Of a stretch of DNA of 48,645 nucleotides, positions 33,534 to 42,118 are shown piece after piece. The stretch comes from Hydrogenophilales bacterium (lineage in GTDB: Bacteria > Pseudomonadota > Gammaproteobacteria > Burkholderiales > Eutrophovitaceae). The translations under genes were made by a program, and so were the position numbers. Under the pieces are notes generated by a model that was not told the DNA's origin, ran no database searches, and saw only the letters and a program-made list of their open reading frames with translations. Numbering within the stretch: position 1 is the stretch's first letter; each line of letters starts with the position of its first letter. The DNA is taken from the NCBI GenBank assembly GCA_902627495.1, contig CACOJS010000013.1, forward strand, positions 1 to 48,645, written 5' to 3'.

Positions 33534-35756
33534 TTAGGCCTGAGCTATCCGTTCTGGTGTAAGCGGGAATTCTCTGACACGCTTACCAGTAGCAGCAAAG
33601 ACGGCATTAGCCAGGGCAGGAACGATTACAGCTGTTCCGGGCTCACCTAACCCACCAACAAAACTACCATCGCTTGGCACAAAGTGTATATCCATCACCT
33701 TCGGCACTTCGTTAATCCTAGCAATACGGTAAGTATCAAAATTATCTTGATCAGTAGCACCGTCAGTAATAGTAATCTCGTTGTAAAGACCAACACATTG
33801 GCCATAAACGAAACAAGATTGCATTTGAGCAAGTGCCTGGTCGGGATGGACTAGCTGACCAGCATCAACCACCGAAATGATTTTATCTAGAGTAACATTA
33901 TTAGAGCTATCCACTGTTACCTCAGTTACCACCGCTATAACAGTGTTGTATCCTTCCATCACTGCTACACCTTGGCCCTGACCTGCAGGCATTTTCTTAC
34001 CCCACTTTGACTTCTTACGAACTTCCTCAAGGACTTTTTTCATTCGTGCCCCTACCGGAACTCCAGCTGAAAGCCCAGACCACGCGTGTTTCTTTGCACC
34101 AGAAGTATCCATATCTAGCTGAGAAATCCGATAGTCAATAGGGTCTTGCCCGGCTGCATGTGCACACTCATCTATAAAACTTTCCAATGCAGGTGCATTG
34201 TTGTTGTGTGATACTGCACGCCAGTAACCAGGCCTGATTCCCACGTCGGTAAGCTGGTAGGTGAACTTCATATCTGGCGTTGCGTAAGGGAAATTATCAA
34301 TACCCTCAACTGCAAACGGATCAATTCCGTCTTTTACCAGACTAGGAAACAGTACCGCAGAAATCGACGGGCTAGTTGCCTTATACCTCATCGCTGCGAT
34401 CTTACCTCCAGAATCGAGCCCGGCCTCCAGTTTATAAATACCACCAGGACTGTAAGAATCATGCATCATATCATCCTCACGGCTCCAGATCATTTGAACT
34501 GGGGCCCCAACTGCCTTGGAAATTTCAGCGGCATCGATGGCATAATCGGTCTCTACGCGTCTACCGAAGCCACCGCCTAGGAAAGTTGTATGCACCTCAA
34601 TTTGCTCAGGTTTTAGTCCAATAGCTCCGGACACAACGTGAGGGATAATCTGCTGAAACTGGGTTGGTGTTATGATAATAGCCTTATCACCTCGTACGTC
34701 CGCCATAGTATTTTGCGGCTCCATAGGTGAGTGCGACTTGAATGGTAAGCGGTATTCAGCAGTCACTGTCTTTTGTGCCTTAGCTATACCCTCATCGTAG
34801 TTGCCAGCTTCCCGGAATGTAATGCCTGGCTCAACAGCACCTAGCTCAAGCTCTTCCCAAACCTGACCCATATCTTTACCCGCATTTGGACCACCATCAT
34901 ATTTAACTTTGAGCATGTCCTTGGCTTTTTTGGCCGTCCAATAACTATCAGCAACCACTGCCACACCGCGACTGTACTGAACTATTGCCTTAACGCCAGG
35001 CATGTTTTTAGCCCTTGAGTCGTCATAAGATTCAACTTTCGCCCCCATTGTTTGTGGTGGCATCCACACGGCCGCATAAAGCATTCCGGGTACTCTGGTG
35101 TCTATACCAAACCCAGCGGTACCGTTAACTTTCGCCTTTGTATCTAGACGAGCTTGCTTGACATTGCCAATGTACTTCCACTCACTCTTTGGCTTGAGAG
35201 GAACCTCTTTCGGTACCTCCATGGTTGCTGCTTTTTCAGCAAGGTCTCCATACTTGGCTTTTTTACCACCAGGTCCCTTTACCATGCTGTTTGCTGCAGA
35301 ACATTTGCTTGCATCAACGCCCCAATTATCAGCTGCCGCAGCTACCAACATCATTCTGGCTGATGCACCAGCTTTACGTAGTTTCTCCCACGCGTCTCTG
35401 ACAGATGTCGATCCACCAGTCAACTGACCACCCAACAAGGCGTTGATGTAGACCTCGGCAGGAGGGGCAAACTCAACCTTAACTTTATTAAGGTCAACGT
35501 TCAGCTCTTCTGCAACCAACATAGGCATAGAGGTGTACACATCCTGCCCCATTTCCGACCTGGCTACCATAATCGTCACAGTATTATCCGTGCCAATTTT
35601 TATCCAAGCATTCGGAGAATGAGTCGTCGCTGCTTGTGCGATTTTGGGACCCAACTGCAACGAAAATCCTAAGGCTAAGCCGCCAACTCCAGCTCCACTA
35701 ACCTTAAGAAAATCCCTACGATTTTCACTTTTTACTACATTTTCCATTTTTCCCAT
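33534..35756 (-). CDS. Molybdenum hydroxylase large subunit (IorB / isoquinoline 1-oxidoreductase type)
   Basis: A 740-residue molybdopterin-binding subunit. The N-terminus has a Tat signal (NRRDFLKVSG with the twin Arg at 13-14, then a hydrophobic stretch), placing the enzyme in the periplasm. Later motifs are SEMGQDVYTSM, GGGFGRRVETD for cofactor binding and GGLGEPGTAVIVPAL with the catalytic Glu. Members hydroxylate N-heterocycles or oxidise aldehydes. ATG 35756 is chosen because AGGAGG stands eight bases upstream; the frame extends further up into iorA but without homology. It follows the [2Fe-2S] subunit by 13 bases. No partner cytochrome c gene is adjacent. Confidence 0.92.
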   Translation of the reverse strand: MGKMENVVKSENRRDFLKVSGAGVGGLALGFSLQLGPKIAQAATTHSPNAWIKIGTDNTVTIMVARSEMGQDVYTSMPMLVAEELNVDLNKVKVEFAPPAEVYINALLGGQLTGGSTSVRDAWEKLRKAGASARMMLVAAAADNWGVDASKCSAANSMVKGPGGKKAKYGDLAEKAATMEVPKEVPLKPKSEWKYIGNVKQARLDTKAKVNGTAGFGIDTRVPGMLYAAVWMPPQTMGAKVESYDDSRAKNMPGVKAIVQYSRGVAVVADSYWTAKKAKDMLKVKYDGGPNAGKDMGQVWEELELGAVEPGITFREAGNYDEGIAKAQKTVTAEYRLPFKSHSPMEPQNTMADVRGDKAIIITPTQFQQIIPHVVSGAIGLKPEQIEVHTTFLGGGFGRRVETDYAIDAAEISKAVGAPVQMIWSREDDMMHDSYSPGGIYKLEAGLDSGGKIAAMRYKATSPSISAVLFPSLVKDGIDPFAVEGIDNFPYATPDMKFTYQLTDVGIRPGYWRAVSHNNNAPALESFIDECAHAAGQDPIDYRISQLDMDTSGAKKHAWSGLSAGVPVGARMKKVLEEVRKKSKWGKKMPAGQGQGVAVMEGYNTVIAVVTEVTVDSSNNVTLDKIISVVDAGQLVHPDQALAQMQSCFVYGQCVGLYNEITITDGATDQDNFDTYRIARINEVPKVMDIHFVPSDGSFVGGLGEPGTAVIVPALANAVFAATGKRVREFPLTPERIAQA

Positions 35757-35769
35757 TGTCTTAGCCTCC

Positions 35770-36219
35770 TTAAGACATCTTCGCAGCTGCTTTAATGGCA
35801 GCACGAATTCGAGGATAAGTACCACAGCGGCAAATATTTCCAGACATCCAAGCATCAATATCTTGATCGTTAGGATTTCTGTTATTTGCTAGTAATGCTG
35901 CGGCTTGCATTTGTTGCCCAGACTGACAGTACCCGCACTGCGGTACGTCCAAGGCCATCCATGCTCGCTGAACTTTGTGGTTGCCACCCAAGCCTTCGAT
36001 CGTTGTTACCTTCTGACCAGCTACGGAGCCAACCTGTGTTTGACAAGAGCGAACTGCCATACCGTTAAGATGAACAGTGCATGCACCGCAAAGTGCTTTA
36101 CCGCACCCAAACTTGGTACCGGTCATGCCAAGCGTATCCCTAACAACCCACAAAAGTGGCGTGTCGGGTGCTACGTCAACACTTGTTCGCTTCCCATTTA
36201 ATCGGAAACTAATTTTCAT
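35770..36219 (-). CDS. Molybdenum hydroxylase [2Fe-2S] subunit (IorA type)
   Basis: A 149-residue iron-sulfur subunit. A plant-ferredoxin-like cluster is bound by C39, C44, C47 and C59 ([13 protein letters not shown]), and a second cluster by C95, C98, C130 and C132 ([17 protein letters not shown]). It carries electrons from the molybdenum centre of the adjacent large subunit. Its length is normal for the small subunit of the two-subunit family. It has no signal peptide and is presumably co-exported with the Tat-tagged partner. Two dyads lie upstream and may control the pair. Confidence 0.94.
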   Translation of the reverse strand: MKISFRLNGKRTSVDVAPDTPLLWVVRDTLGMTGTKFGCGKALCGACTVHLNGMAVRSCQTQVGSVAGQKVTTIEGLGGNHKVQRAWMALDVPQCGYCQSGQQMQAAALLANNRNPNDQDIDAWMSGNICRCGTYPRIRAAIKAAAKMS

Positions 36220-36274
36220 TTTCTTACTCCCCCTTTCAAGCAGGTGGTTTTTACTGCAAGTATTAACAAAAACA

Positions 36275-36292
36275 TATAACTTTAAAGTTATA
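36275..36292. promoter_or_regulatory. 18-bp perfect palindrome upstream of iorA
   Basis: TATAACTTTAAAGTTATA is an uninterrupted 18-bp palindrome centred about 65 bases upstream of the iorA start. It has no T-run and no terminator geometry, so a dimeric regulator binding site is the likelier meaning. AT-rich palindromes can arise by chance. Confidence 0.4.
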
Positions 36293-36339
36293 ACTATTCC
36301 TAGCTATGGCAGTACGGTACACCAACTTTGGACAGGTTT

Positions 36340-36368
36340 CAAGGTGTACAAGTCGCTATAACACCTTG
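36340..36368. promoter_or_regulatory. Interrupted dyad CAAGGTGT-N13-ACACCTTG upstream of iorA
   Basis: Two 8-bp half-sites in inverted orientation are separated by 13 bases, so their centres are about two helical turns (21 bases) apart, as for many dimeric activators. A run of five Ts follows on the plus strand, but no plus-strand gene ends here, so a terminator is unlikely. It lies about 120-150 bases upstream of iorA. Confidence 0.4.
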
Positions 36369-36485
36369 TTTTTAATTGGTTTTGTTAATGAAACTCATTA
36401 TCATATTGAGAACAATTACCATGTGGTGGATTTTACAATTGTAGTTAGATACTTACGTGTACCTTTTACATAAAAACCACTTGCT

Positions 36486-37742
36486 TCAATAAAAAGTTTT
36501 ATTGTTAAAAACATCTCTCTCATCGCTGAGATACTGCCTGGACAGCTCAAGCTTGGCGATAGTTCGTCGATGAACTTCATCCGGACCATCAGCCAATCGA
36601 AGTATGCGATTGTGAGAAAACATACTGGCAAGTGGCGTATCCTGACTCAAACCACCACCACCATAAGCTTGTATCGCCCAGTCAATGATTTGTTGTGCCA
36701 TATTAGGGGCTAATACTTTGATCATAGCGATCTCAGCTTTAGCCACCTTATTTCCAACCGTATCCATCATATATGCCGCTTTAAGGGTTAAAAGCCTTGC
36801 CTGCTCTATCATGATCCGTGATTCAGCGATTCGCTCATGCCAAATAGACTGCTCTGCCACTGTTTTCCCAAACGCAACCCGAGATTTCAGTCGCTTACAC
36901 ATTAACTCAAAGGCACGTTCAGCTTGCCCAATTATCCGCATACAGTGATGAATCCGACCTGGCCCAAGTCTGCCCTGAGCAATTTCAAATCCTCGACCTT
37001 CCCCGAGTAAAATGTTTGCTTTTGGCACCCTCACATTCCGCAATGTAACCTGCATATGGCCGTGTGGAGCATCATCATATCCGAATACCGACAGAGCCCT
37101 ATTGATGGTAACACCTTTAGTATTGGCGGGAACTAATACCATTGATTGCTGGGTGTGGCGACTGGCTTCTGGATTTGTCTTTCCCATTACAATAAAAATA
37201 TTACACCTTGGATCCCCTGCCCCCGAGGACCACCACTTTTCGCCATTTATAAGATATTCATCTCCTTCAGCCTCTATCCTGCACTCGATGTTTGTTGCAT
37301 CCGATGAGGCAACTTGGGGTTCTGTCATTAAAAATGCAGATCTCTTTTCGCCAGCCAGAATCGGTGTGAGCCATTCGTCTTGCTGATCATCTGTACCATA
37401 TCGAAGCAATGTTTCCATATTGCCAGTGTCTGGAGCAGAGCAGTTAAAAACCTCTGGGGCCCACTGCAGCCGACCCATAATTTCACAAAGAGGTGCATAC
37501 TCTAGGTTAGTTAAAGTGCCTCCATGTGCCTTAGGCTGCCAAAGGTTCCACAGTCCCGCATCCTGTGCCTGAGGCTTTAAACTTTCAACCACCTTTGTCG
37601 GAAGCCAGGGATTATTTTTAACTTTTCTGTTCTCGGCTACCTCAGCGAGGTACTTCTGATCGTTAGGGTATACATGAAGATCCATAAAATCCTGCAGTTT
37701 TTTTTGCAAATCAATAACCTTCTGTGAAAAATCAAAATCCAT
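36486..37742 (-). CDS. Acyl-CoA dehydrogenase (ACAD10/11-like)
   Basis: A 418-residue acyl-CoA dehydrogenase. It has [17 protein letters not shown] for flavin/substrate contact, [19 protein letters not shown], the [15 protein letters not shown] helix, and a C-terminal [16 protein letters not shown] with the catalytic Glu of the ACAD10/11 group, which often takes long or hydroxylated acyl-CoA. Electrons would go to ETF. It heads a minus-strand set with a thioesterase, a MaoC hydratase and an aldolase upstream, spaced closely enough to share a transcript. Confidence 0.9.
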   Translation of the reverse strand: MDFDFSQKVIDLQKKLQDFMDLHVYPNDQKYLAEVAENRKVKNNPWLPTKVVESLKPQAQDAGLWNLWQPKAHGGTLTNLEYAPLCEIMGRLQWAPEVFNCSAPDTGNMETLLRYGTDDQQDEWLTPILAGEKRSAFLMTEPQVASSDATNIECRIEAEGDEYLINGEKWWSSGAGDPRCNIFIVMGKTNPEASRHTQQSMVLVPANTKGVTINRALSVFGYDDAPHGHMQVTLRNVRVPKANILLGEGRGFEIAQGRLGPGRIHHCMRIIGQAERAFELMCKRLKSRVAFGKTVAEQSIWHERIAESRIMIEQARLLTLKAAYMMDTVGNKVAKAEIAMIKVLAPNMAQQIIDWAIQAYGGGGLSQDTPLASMFSHNRILRLADGPDEVHRRTIAKLELSRQYLSDERDVFNNKTFY

Positions 37743-37829
37743 ATTGCTATAACCTCCAAATTAAATTTTCGCTGTAAACCAAAATCGTGAGATAGAATCC
37801 AAAATGCACCCGAACAGAGGTATATTTTT

Positions 37830-38285
37830 TTAAGTCGATCTACTCCTCGATCGCTTCGCAGGGGGCAACTTCTCGAACTTGACAAAGGCGTCCTCTAAAA
37901 ACTCAGGAAGGGTTGCTGGGATTAGAGTTTCAGCATCAGCATTAACATAAACCAGCTCTCCAGAAGTCAATATAATATCACCTTTATAAATTTCACACCT
38001 AAATTCAAAGCTACTATTTCCGATTGTAGAAACTCTTATTCCTAAATCAATCAGATCATCAAACCCGGCCGACGCATGATATTCTACCTTAGCTGACTTC
38101 AAGTACAGGTCCGTACCCGTTTGAGGAAAAGGGCCTACGTAGGGATGACCAATAGCCCGATAATAGTCTGTAACGCCAATATCAAAATACGCTAGATAGT
38201 GGGCATTGAACACTATCCCCTGTTTATCAACCTCAGCCCAACGAACCCGGATTTTAGAGAAAAAGTTGAAATCACCTTTTGCCAT
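37830..38285 (-). CDS. Hotdog-fold acyl-CoA thioesterase (YbgC/FadM type)
   Basis: A 151-residue 4-hydroxybenzoyl-CoA-thioesterase-like protein. RVRWAEVDKQGIVFNAHYLAYFD near 13-35 is the family signature with the catalytic Asp in the xVDxxGIVFNxxY element, and the second half is a typical hotdog beta-sheet (VEYHASAGFDDLIDLGIRV). It hydrolyses acyl-CoA or acyl-ACP thioesters in the cytoplasm. The basic C-terminal tail (KRSRSRS) is unusual. It sits between an acyl-CoA dehydrogenase and a MaoC hydratase. Confidence 0.88.
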   Translation of the reverse strand: MAKGDFNFFSKIRVRWAEVDKQGIVFNAHYLAYFDIGVTDYYRAIGHPYVGPFPQTGTDLYLKSAKVEYHASAGFDDLIDLGIRVSTIGNSSFEFRCEIYKGDIILTSGELVYVNADAETLIPATLPEFLEDAFVKFEKLPPAKRSRSRST

Positions 38286-38304
38286 ATTACCTCACCCACC
38301 CTAA

Positions 38305-38766
38305 TCAAAAATAACGACGAGTCACCCATTCTGCCACCAACGCCGGTTTTTCCTCCCCATCACACTCCATGGTGACGTTCCAAACAATCTGAATTCCTCC
38401 CTGTACAGTGGAAATCTCTTTCACTTGAAATCGAGCTCTTAACTTGGATCCAACCAATACAGGGGACGTAAAGCGTAGCCGATTGAAACCGTAATTAACA
38501 CCCATTTTCGAAAATGGCATATCAACAGATTCATTCATAAACAAAACCATCAGGGAGGCTGTCAGGAAACCATGGGCAATAGTTCCACCAAAAGGTGATT
38601 CCGTGGTTGCTCTCTGCCTGTCAATATGGATCCATTGGGGGTCACCTGTAACATCTGCAAATTTATCAACCATATCTTGTGATATATCTAACCAATTACT
38701 AACAACCAGCTCTTTACCTTCATATTCTCTCAACTCCTCAGGACTATTAAGTGAAACTAAAGCCAT
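38305..38766 (-). CDS. MaoC-family enoyl-CoA hydratase
   Basis: A 153-residue hotdog protein from ATG 38766 (GGAGA six bases upstream). FADVTGDPQWIHID carries the catalytic Asp and His of R-specific enoyl-CoA hydratases, followed by SPFGGTIAHGFLTASL, and NYGFNRLRFTSPVLVGSKLR is typical of the PhaJ/NodN group. It hydrates trans-2-enoyl-CoA to the (R)-3-hydroxy form. A small family of similar enzymes recurs in the window (see 41629-42087). Confidence 0.9.
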   Translation of the reverse strand: MALVSLNSPEELREYEGKELVVSNWLDISQDMVDKFADVTGDPQWIHIDRQRATTESPFGGTIAHGFLTASLMVLFMNESVDMPFSKMGVNYGFNRLRFTSPVLVGSKLRARFQVKEISTVQGGIQIVWNVTMECDGEEKPALVAEWVTRRYF

Positions 38767-38784
38767 AGTTATCTCCAAAAAAAG

Positions 38785-39546
38785 TTACTTATAATGTTTA
38801 ACCACTTCATCCGCCGTCCGAGACAACATAAACATGTCCGAATTAACTGCCAATAACCTGGCACCTTGATTCATCCATTCAAGAGCAATCTCCGGATCAA
38901 AAGCGAGGGTTGCGGCTATCTTACCTGCTCCCGTTATTTCTTTGATTGCACCACTGATTACCTTCTTGACCTCAGAGTGGTTGGGAAAACCTAAAAATCC
39001 CATATCTGCAGCAAGATCAGCTGGCCCAATAAAAATAACATCTATCCCATCAACCGCGGCTATTTCCTTAACCCTACTTATGGCAATTTGTGATTCGACC
39101 TGCACCATCAAGCAGATCTCGTCATCAGCGTGCTCGAAATAATCAGCGACACGACCATAAAGGTTGGCTCTTGAGTTTCCAGAAACACCGCGATTCCCCC
39201 GAGGGGGATAGCGGACTGCCTCAACTGCTCGCTTAGCCTCACTGGCGGATTGAACATATGGCACTAGTAAATTTTGGACACCCAGGTCCAGCAGTCTTTT
39301 AATGAATACGGCATCATTCCAATAAGCCCGAACAATCGCCGATACATCATAGCCATTTATCACCTGCAGTTGATGATGAATCTCGGATAGCTCTGTTGGC
39401 GAGTGCTCAGTATCAATTAATAACCAGTCAAAACCAGCACAGGCACAAGTTTCTGCCGCTGCTCCACTCCCCAAGCTCAACCAACATCCGATTTGGCTAT
39501 TACCCTCCATCAGATTATTCTTTAACTGATTAATTGGCATATCCAT
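38785..39546 (-). CDS. HpcH/HpaI-family class II aldolase
   Basis: A 253-residue aldolase of the HpcH/HpaI family. Visible motifs are GFDWLLIDTEHSP, VPYVQSASEAKRAVEAVRYPPRGNRG with a metal/phosphate loop, LMVQVESQIAISRV with the metal-binding Glu, and VIFIGPADLAADMG with the metal-binding Asp. These enzymes cleave 4-hydroxy-2-oxo acids to pyruvate and an aldehyde. It could act on the product of an MhpD-type hydratase such as that at 29532-30326, but the two genes are 9 kb apart. ATG 39546 has AGGGGGA upstream and is divergent from the DapA-family gene. Confidence 0.9.
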   Translation of the reverse strand: MDMPINQLKNNLMEGNSQIGCWLSLGSGAAAETCACAGFDWLLIDTEHSPTELSEIHHQLQVINGYDVSAIVRAYWNDAVFIKRLLDLGVQNLLVPYVQSASEAKRAVEAVRYPPRGNRGVSGNSRANLYGRVADYFEHADDEICLMVQVESQIAISRVKEIAAVDGIDVIFIGPADLAADMGFLGFPNHSEVKKVISGAIKEITGAGKIAATLAFDPEIALEWMNQGARLLAVNSDMFMLSRTADEVVKHYK

Positions 39547-39624
39547 ATGTGTCCCCCTATGTTAAGTTATGGATGTATTTGCAAGCTGTCAGTAACAGTA
39601 TAGTGTTTTTATATCAACTTTTAC

Positions 39625-39630
39625 TATAGT
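39625..39630 (+). promoter_or_regulatory. Possible -10 element very close to the DapA-family start
   Basis: TATAGT at 39625-39630 ends nine bases before ATG 39640, and no Shine-Dalgarno sequence precedes that ATG. Transcription from it would give a nearly leaderless message. A second identical TATAGT lies at 39599-39604 and would give a leader of about 30 bases. Neither has a good -35. Confidence 0.3.
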
Positions 39631-39639
39631 CGTAAAACC

Positions 39640-40569
39640 ATGGATTTTAGAGGTGTTTTTCCAATTCTAGTTACCCCCTTCTTGCCGGATGAATCAGTCG
39701 ACCTCAAATCCGTCAAGACTCTAGTAAACCTTATGCGAAAAATCAAAGTTAACGGTATAACTATACTGGGAGTACTGGGGGAGGCAAATAGACTAACAGA
39801 CAATGAACGAACATCTGTAATCCGTGCAACCGTTGAGGCTGCTGGCGATTTGAATGTTATTGTGGGTACCAGTACTGCCAGTACAAGTTCCACGTGTGCC
39901 CTTTCACATACTGCCGAAAAGCTTGGTGCTAGTGCTGTCATGGTCACTCCTCACTCAGATCCCACTCTCTCCGAGGAAAAAATAATACATCATTTCAAAG
40001 TAATAGCAGACTCCATAACTATTCCTATCGTACTGCAAGACCACCCAGCATCCAGTGGTGTCAAGATGCAAAGTAACTTAATACTCGAGATTATAGAAGG
40101 CATTCCGTCTATTGCATGTATCAAAGAGGAAGCTCTCCCAACAGCACCAAAAATACTCGAATTAAAGAAGAGGATGAATCGAAATATCCCAATTTTAACT
40201 GGCTTAGGAGCATTATATGGGCTTTTCGATCTTCAAGCTGGATCAGATGGATTTAACACGGGCTTTGCGTTCCCGGAGGTGCTGATTGCTCTAGTTCGTG
40301 CTAAAGCCAGTAATAACTGGGAACTTGCAAATAGACTTTACCGATACTTTTTACCTCTGATAGTCTTCGAGCAACAACCGACTATAGCAATTAGGAAGGA
40401 GATTTTTCGAATTAGAGGAGCTATCCATGATAGCACTGTAAGACATCCCGGCACGTCAATTAGTCAATCTACTAAAAGTCAATTACACGATCTAATTTCC
40501 AATACACTACCGGATCTCGACCTTTCAAAACCGATTCCGGATGCATTAATGACAAAAATGATTTATTGA
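39640..40569 (+). CDS. DapA/NanA-superfamily lyase (dihydrodipicolinate synthase-like)
   Basis: A 309-residue class I aldolase-fold protein. GVLGEANRLTDNER is the conserved substrate-carboxylate loop, and IACIKEEALP carries the Schiff-base Lys at about residue 162. The YNxP motif that normally supplies a catalytic Tyr reads QDHP here, so it is unlikely to be a true dihydrodipicolinate synthase. Members with such changes cleave or condense various 2-oxo acids. It is divergent from the HpaI-type aldolase and probably shares its control region. Its stop overlaps that of the convergent LprI-like gene by seven bases. Confidence 0.85.
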   Translation: MDFRGVFPILVTPFLPDESVDLKSVKTLVNLMRKIKVNGITILGVLGEANRLTDNERTSVIRATVEAAGDLNVIVGTSTASTSSTCALSHTAEKLGASAVMVTPHSDPTLSEEKIIHHFKVIADSITIPIVLQDHPASSGVKMQSNLILEIIEGIPSIACIKEEALPTAPKILELKKRMNRNIPILTGLGALYGLFDLQAGSDGFNTGFAFPEVLIALVRAKASNNWELANRLYRYFLPLIVFEQQPTIAIRKEIFRIRGAIHDSTVRHPGTSISQSTKSQLHDLISNTLPDLDLSKPIPDALMTKMIY

Positions 40570-40871
40570 AGCTCGTATAATTCGGCTATTCTTTCCTCGT
40601 GGGCCAAGACAAGACAACTAACATCCACACATACATCTCGAACCTTCTCTTTCCAACTCAGCTGCGTTTTTCTGAGGACCTCAGGAGATACCCCTCTTTG
40701 TAGAGCATGATGAAATGCCATCGCCATTCGCTCCTCAGCCGCCGCAGCTCGGCTGTTGAAACAGACTAACTTATCAACATTCCCCTTCGCTCGACCACAG
40801 TCAACGGCAGCAACCAGTTGATCAGAAGAAATAAAGCTCCAAGATATAGTCAAAGCAAATATAATTCCCAA
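40563..40871 (-). CDS. LprI/DUF1311-like small secreted protein
   Basis: A 102-residue protein. An N-terminal hydrophobic stretch ends near VAAVDC and looks like a short signal peptide. The rest has the DUF1311/lysozyme-inhibitor-LprI pattern: DCGRAKGNVDKLVCF, QLSWKEKVRDVC, CLVLAHEERIAEL, with four cysteines that could form two disulfides. The start is TTG 40871, well placed after GAGGAGG. The family includes a lysozyme inhibitor of Mycobacterium, but most members are uncharacterised periplasmic proteins. It lies 11 bases after the ComB-like gene, so it is probably its operon partner. Confidence 0.75.
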   Translation of the reverse strand: MGIIFALTISWSFISSDQLVAAVDCGRAKGNVDKLVCFNSRAAAAEERMAMAFHHALQRGVSPEVLRKTQLSWKEKVRDVCVDVSCLVLAHEERIAELYELQ

Positions 40872-40882
40872 GACATCCTCCT

Positions 40883-41632
40883 CTAACCTAAAAGTTTTAT
40901 CTGATTGTCCCCCATCACTGGCACCAAGTCTAGTGACGACAGTTCACAGGCATAGTTCACTTCTTTTTCTTTTCCTCTTTCAACCATAAGACGACCAACC
41001 CTGGAGGAAAATAGGATCTCTTTAGCATTGGCTGCTCGATAAACCTTCTCTGCAACAAGAGAAGCATCGGAATAATTGGTAAGTGAATCTCCTCTTATTA
41101 GCCTCAGGAGATGTACAAAATAACCTGCCCCAAAAGTATCCTCTAGATTTGGAAGTCCCATTGATCCAGAGCAGACAATCACAATCGGGACCTCCTCTCC
41201 GAAGTCACAAATATGAGAAACCACTGCCTCCGCGTTGAGCAGAGAACCGACAAACACCTGGTGAGATCCTATTGATTGCTGCAGGGCAACCGTACCGTTT
41301 GTAGTTGAATAAATTAAAGTCTTATCCTTAAGTCCAGTTTGGGCCAATGCCAATGGAGTAGGTGAGGCAAAACCTTTAATAGTCTCGGCATAAAGCTCCC
41401 CCGCTAATACGTAACTGTGCTCGGTCAAGTCATCAGCGGCAAGCCGAGCATTTGCCTCGTCCCGCACCGGGATAACTTTGTTTACACCATGTGAAAAGGC
41501 ACTGACAATTGTGGTGGTTGCAAAAAGAATATCCAGAACTACTACAATCTTATCTTGGATAAATTTACGGGTAATATCCTCCCGTCTAAATAAGACGTGT
41601 ACGTTATGGGTAAATGGGTTTGAGCTGATCAT
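40883..41632 (-). CDS. 2-phosphosulfolactate phosphatase (ComB)-family protein
   Basis: A 249-residue protein resembling ComB: VVVLDILFATTTIVSAFSHG near the N-terminus, LAGELYAETIKGF, LIYSTTNGTVAL, and IVCSGSMGLPNLEDTFGAG. ComB is a magnesium-dependent phosphatase that converts 2-phospho-3-sulfolactate to sulfolactate in coenzyme M synthesis; bacterial homologues without that pathway are common and poorly characterised. ATG 41632 is preferred, with GGAGGT seven bases upstream, and it overlaps the MaoC gene by four bases. No ComA or ComC gene is visible here. Confidence 0.8.
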   Translation of the reverse strand: MISSNPFTHNVHVLFRREDITRKFIQDKIVVVLDILFATTTIVSAFSHGVNKVIPVRDEANARLAADDLTEHSYVLAGELYAETIKGFASPTPLALAQTGLKDKTLIYSTTNGTVALQQSIGSHQVFVGSLLNAEAVVSHICDFGEEVPIVIVCSGSMGLPNLEDTFGAGYFVHLLRLIRGDSLTNYSDASLVAEKVYRAANAKEILFSSRVGRLMVERGKEKEVNYACELSSLDLVPVMGDNQIKLLG

Positions 41633-42087
41633 GTAGTTACCTCCCGGCAACTAAAAAAACCTGTGCCTTCCATGGTCATAACCACCTGACCATGATGATT
41701 AAGCACCTCATAAGATGATTTAACTATTCCCCTATCAGGCTTACTATTTGACACTTTTTTGCTGATAGTTGTCTGATACGCTGAAATAGTATCATTAGGA
41801 CGAACAGGTAATATCCACTTTATGCTGTCCATTCCTGGTGATCCTAAACTGGCAGACTCTAATAGGTAGGAGTCACACATGAGCCTCATGACTACACTAC
41901 ATGTATGCCAACCACTAGCAATCAATCCTCCAAAGGTTGAATCCTTACCTTTGCTTTCATCTATATGAAAAGACTGCGGGTCAAAAGCTTTAGCAAAAAG
42001 AATTATGTCCTCCCTTGTTACCACGGCTGAACCCAAGTCCAATCTTTTTCCCACCTGAAAATCTTCCCAGTAGTACCTTACACCCAT
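41629..42087 (-). CDS. MaoC-like acyl dehydratase
   Basis: A 152-residue hotdog protein (ATG 42087; an alternative GTG at 42099 is in frame). YYWEDFQVG at the start, FAKAFDPQSFHIDE with catalytic Asp and His, and STFGGLIASGWHT are typical of MaoC dehydratases associated with acyl-CoA metabolism. It hydrates an enoyl-CoA, probably the product of the acyl-CoA dehydrogenase encoded directly upstream. It overlaps the ComB-like gene. Confidence 0.88.
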   Translation of the reverse strand: MGVRYYWEDFQVGKRLDLGSAVVTREDIILFAKAFDPQSFHIDESKGKDSTFGGLIASGWHTCSVVMRLMCDSYLLESASLGSPGMDSIKWILPVRPNDTISAYQTTISKKVSNSKPDRGIVKSSYEVLNHHGQVVMTMEGTGFFSCREVTT

Positions 42088-42118
42088 ACTAATTTTCACA
42101 GCCCTCTAGTTCTATTTT

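Noticed and set aside
36340..36374. The CAAGGTGT dyad plus T-run as a plus-strand terminator
   Set aside because: No plus-strand gene precedes it; the loop is 13 bases and the stem only eight, so a protein-binding site is likelier.
36416..36631. Short minus-strand frame between iorA and the acyl-CoA dehydrogenase
   Set aside because: It overlaps the C-terminal coding part of the acyl-CoA dehydrogenase in another frame and has no ribosome binding site or domain.
39624..39947. 107-codon minus-strand frame opposite the DapA-family gene
   Set aside because: Antisense to conserved DapA-family motifs; no start signal.
39640..40569. Assignment as lysine-biosynthetic dapA
   Set aside because: The YNxP tyrosine is missing and the context is catabolic and divergent from an aldolase.
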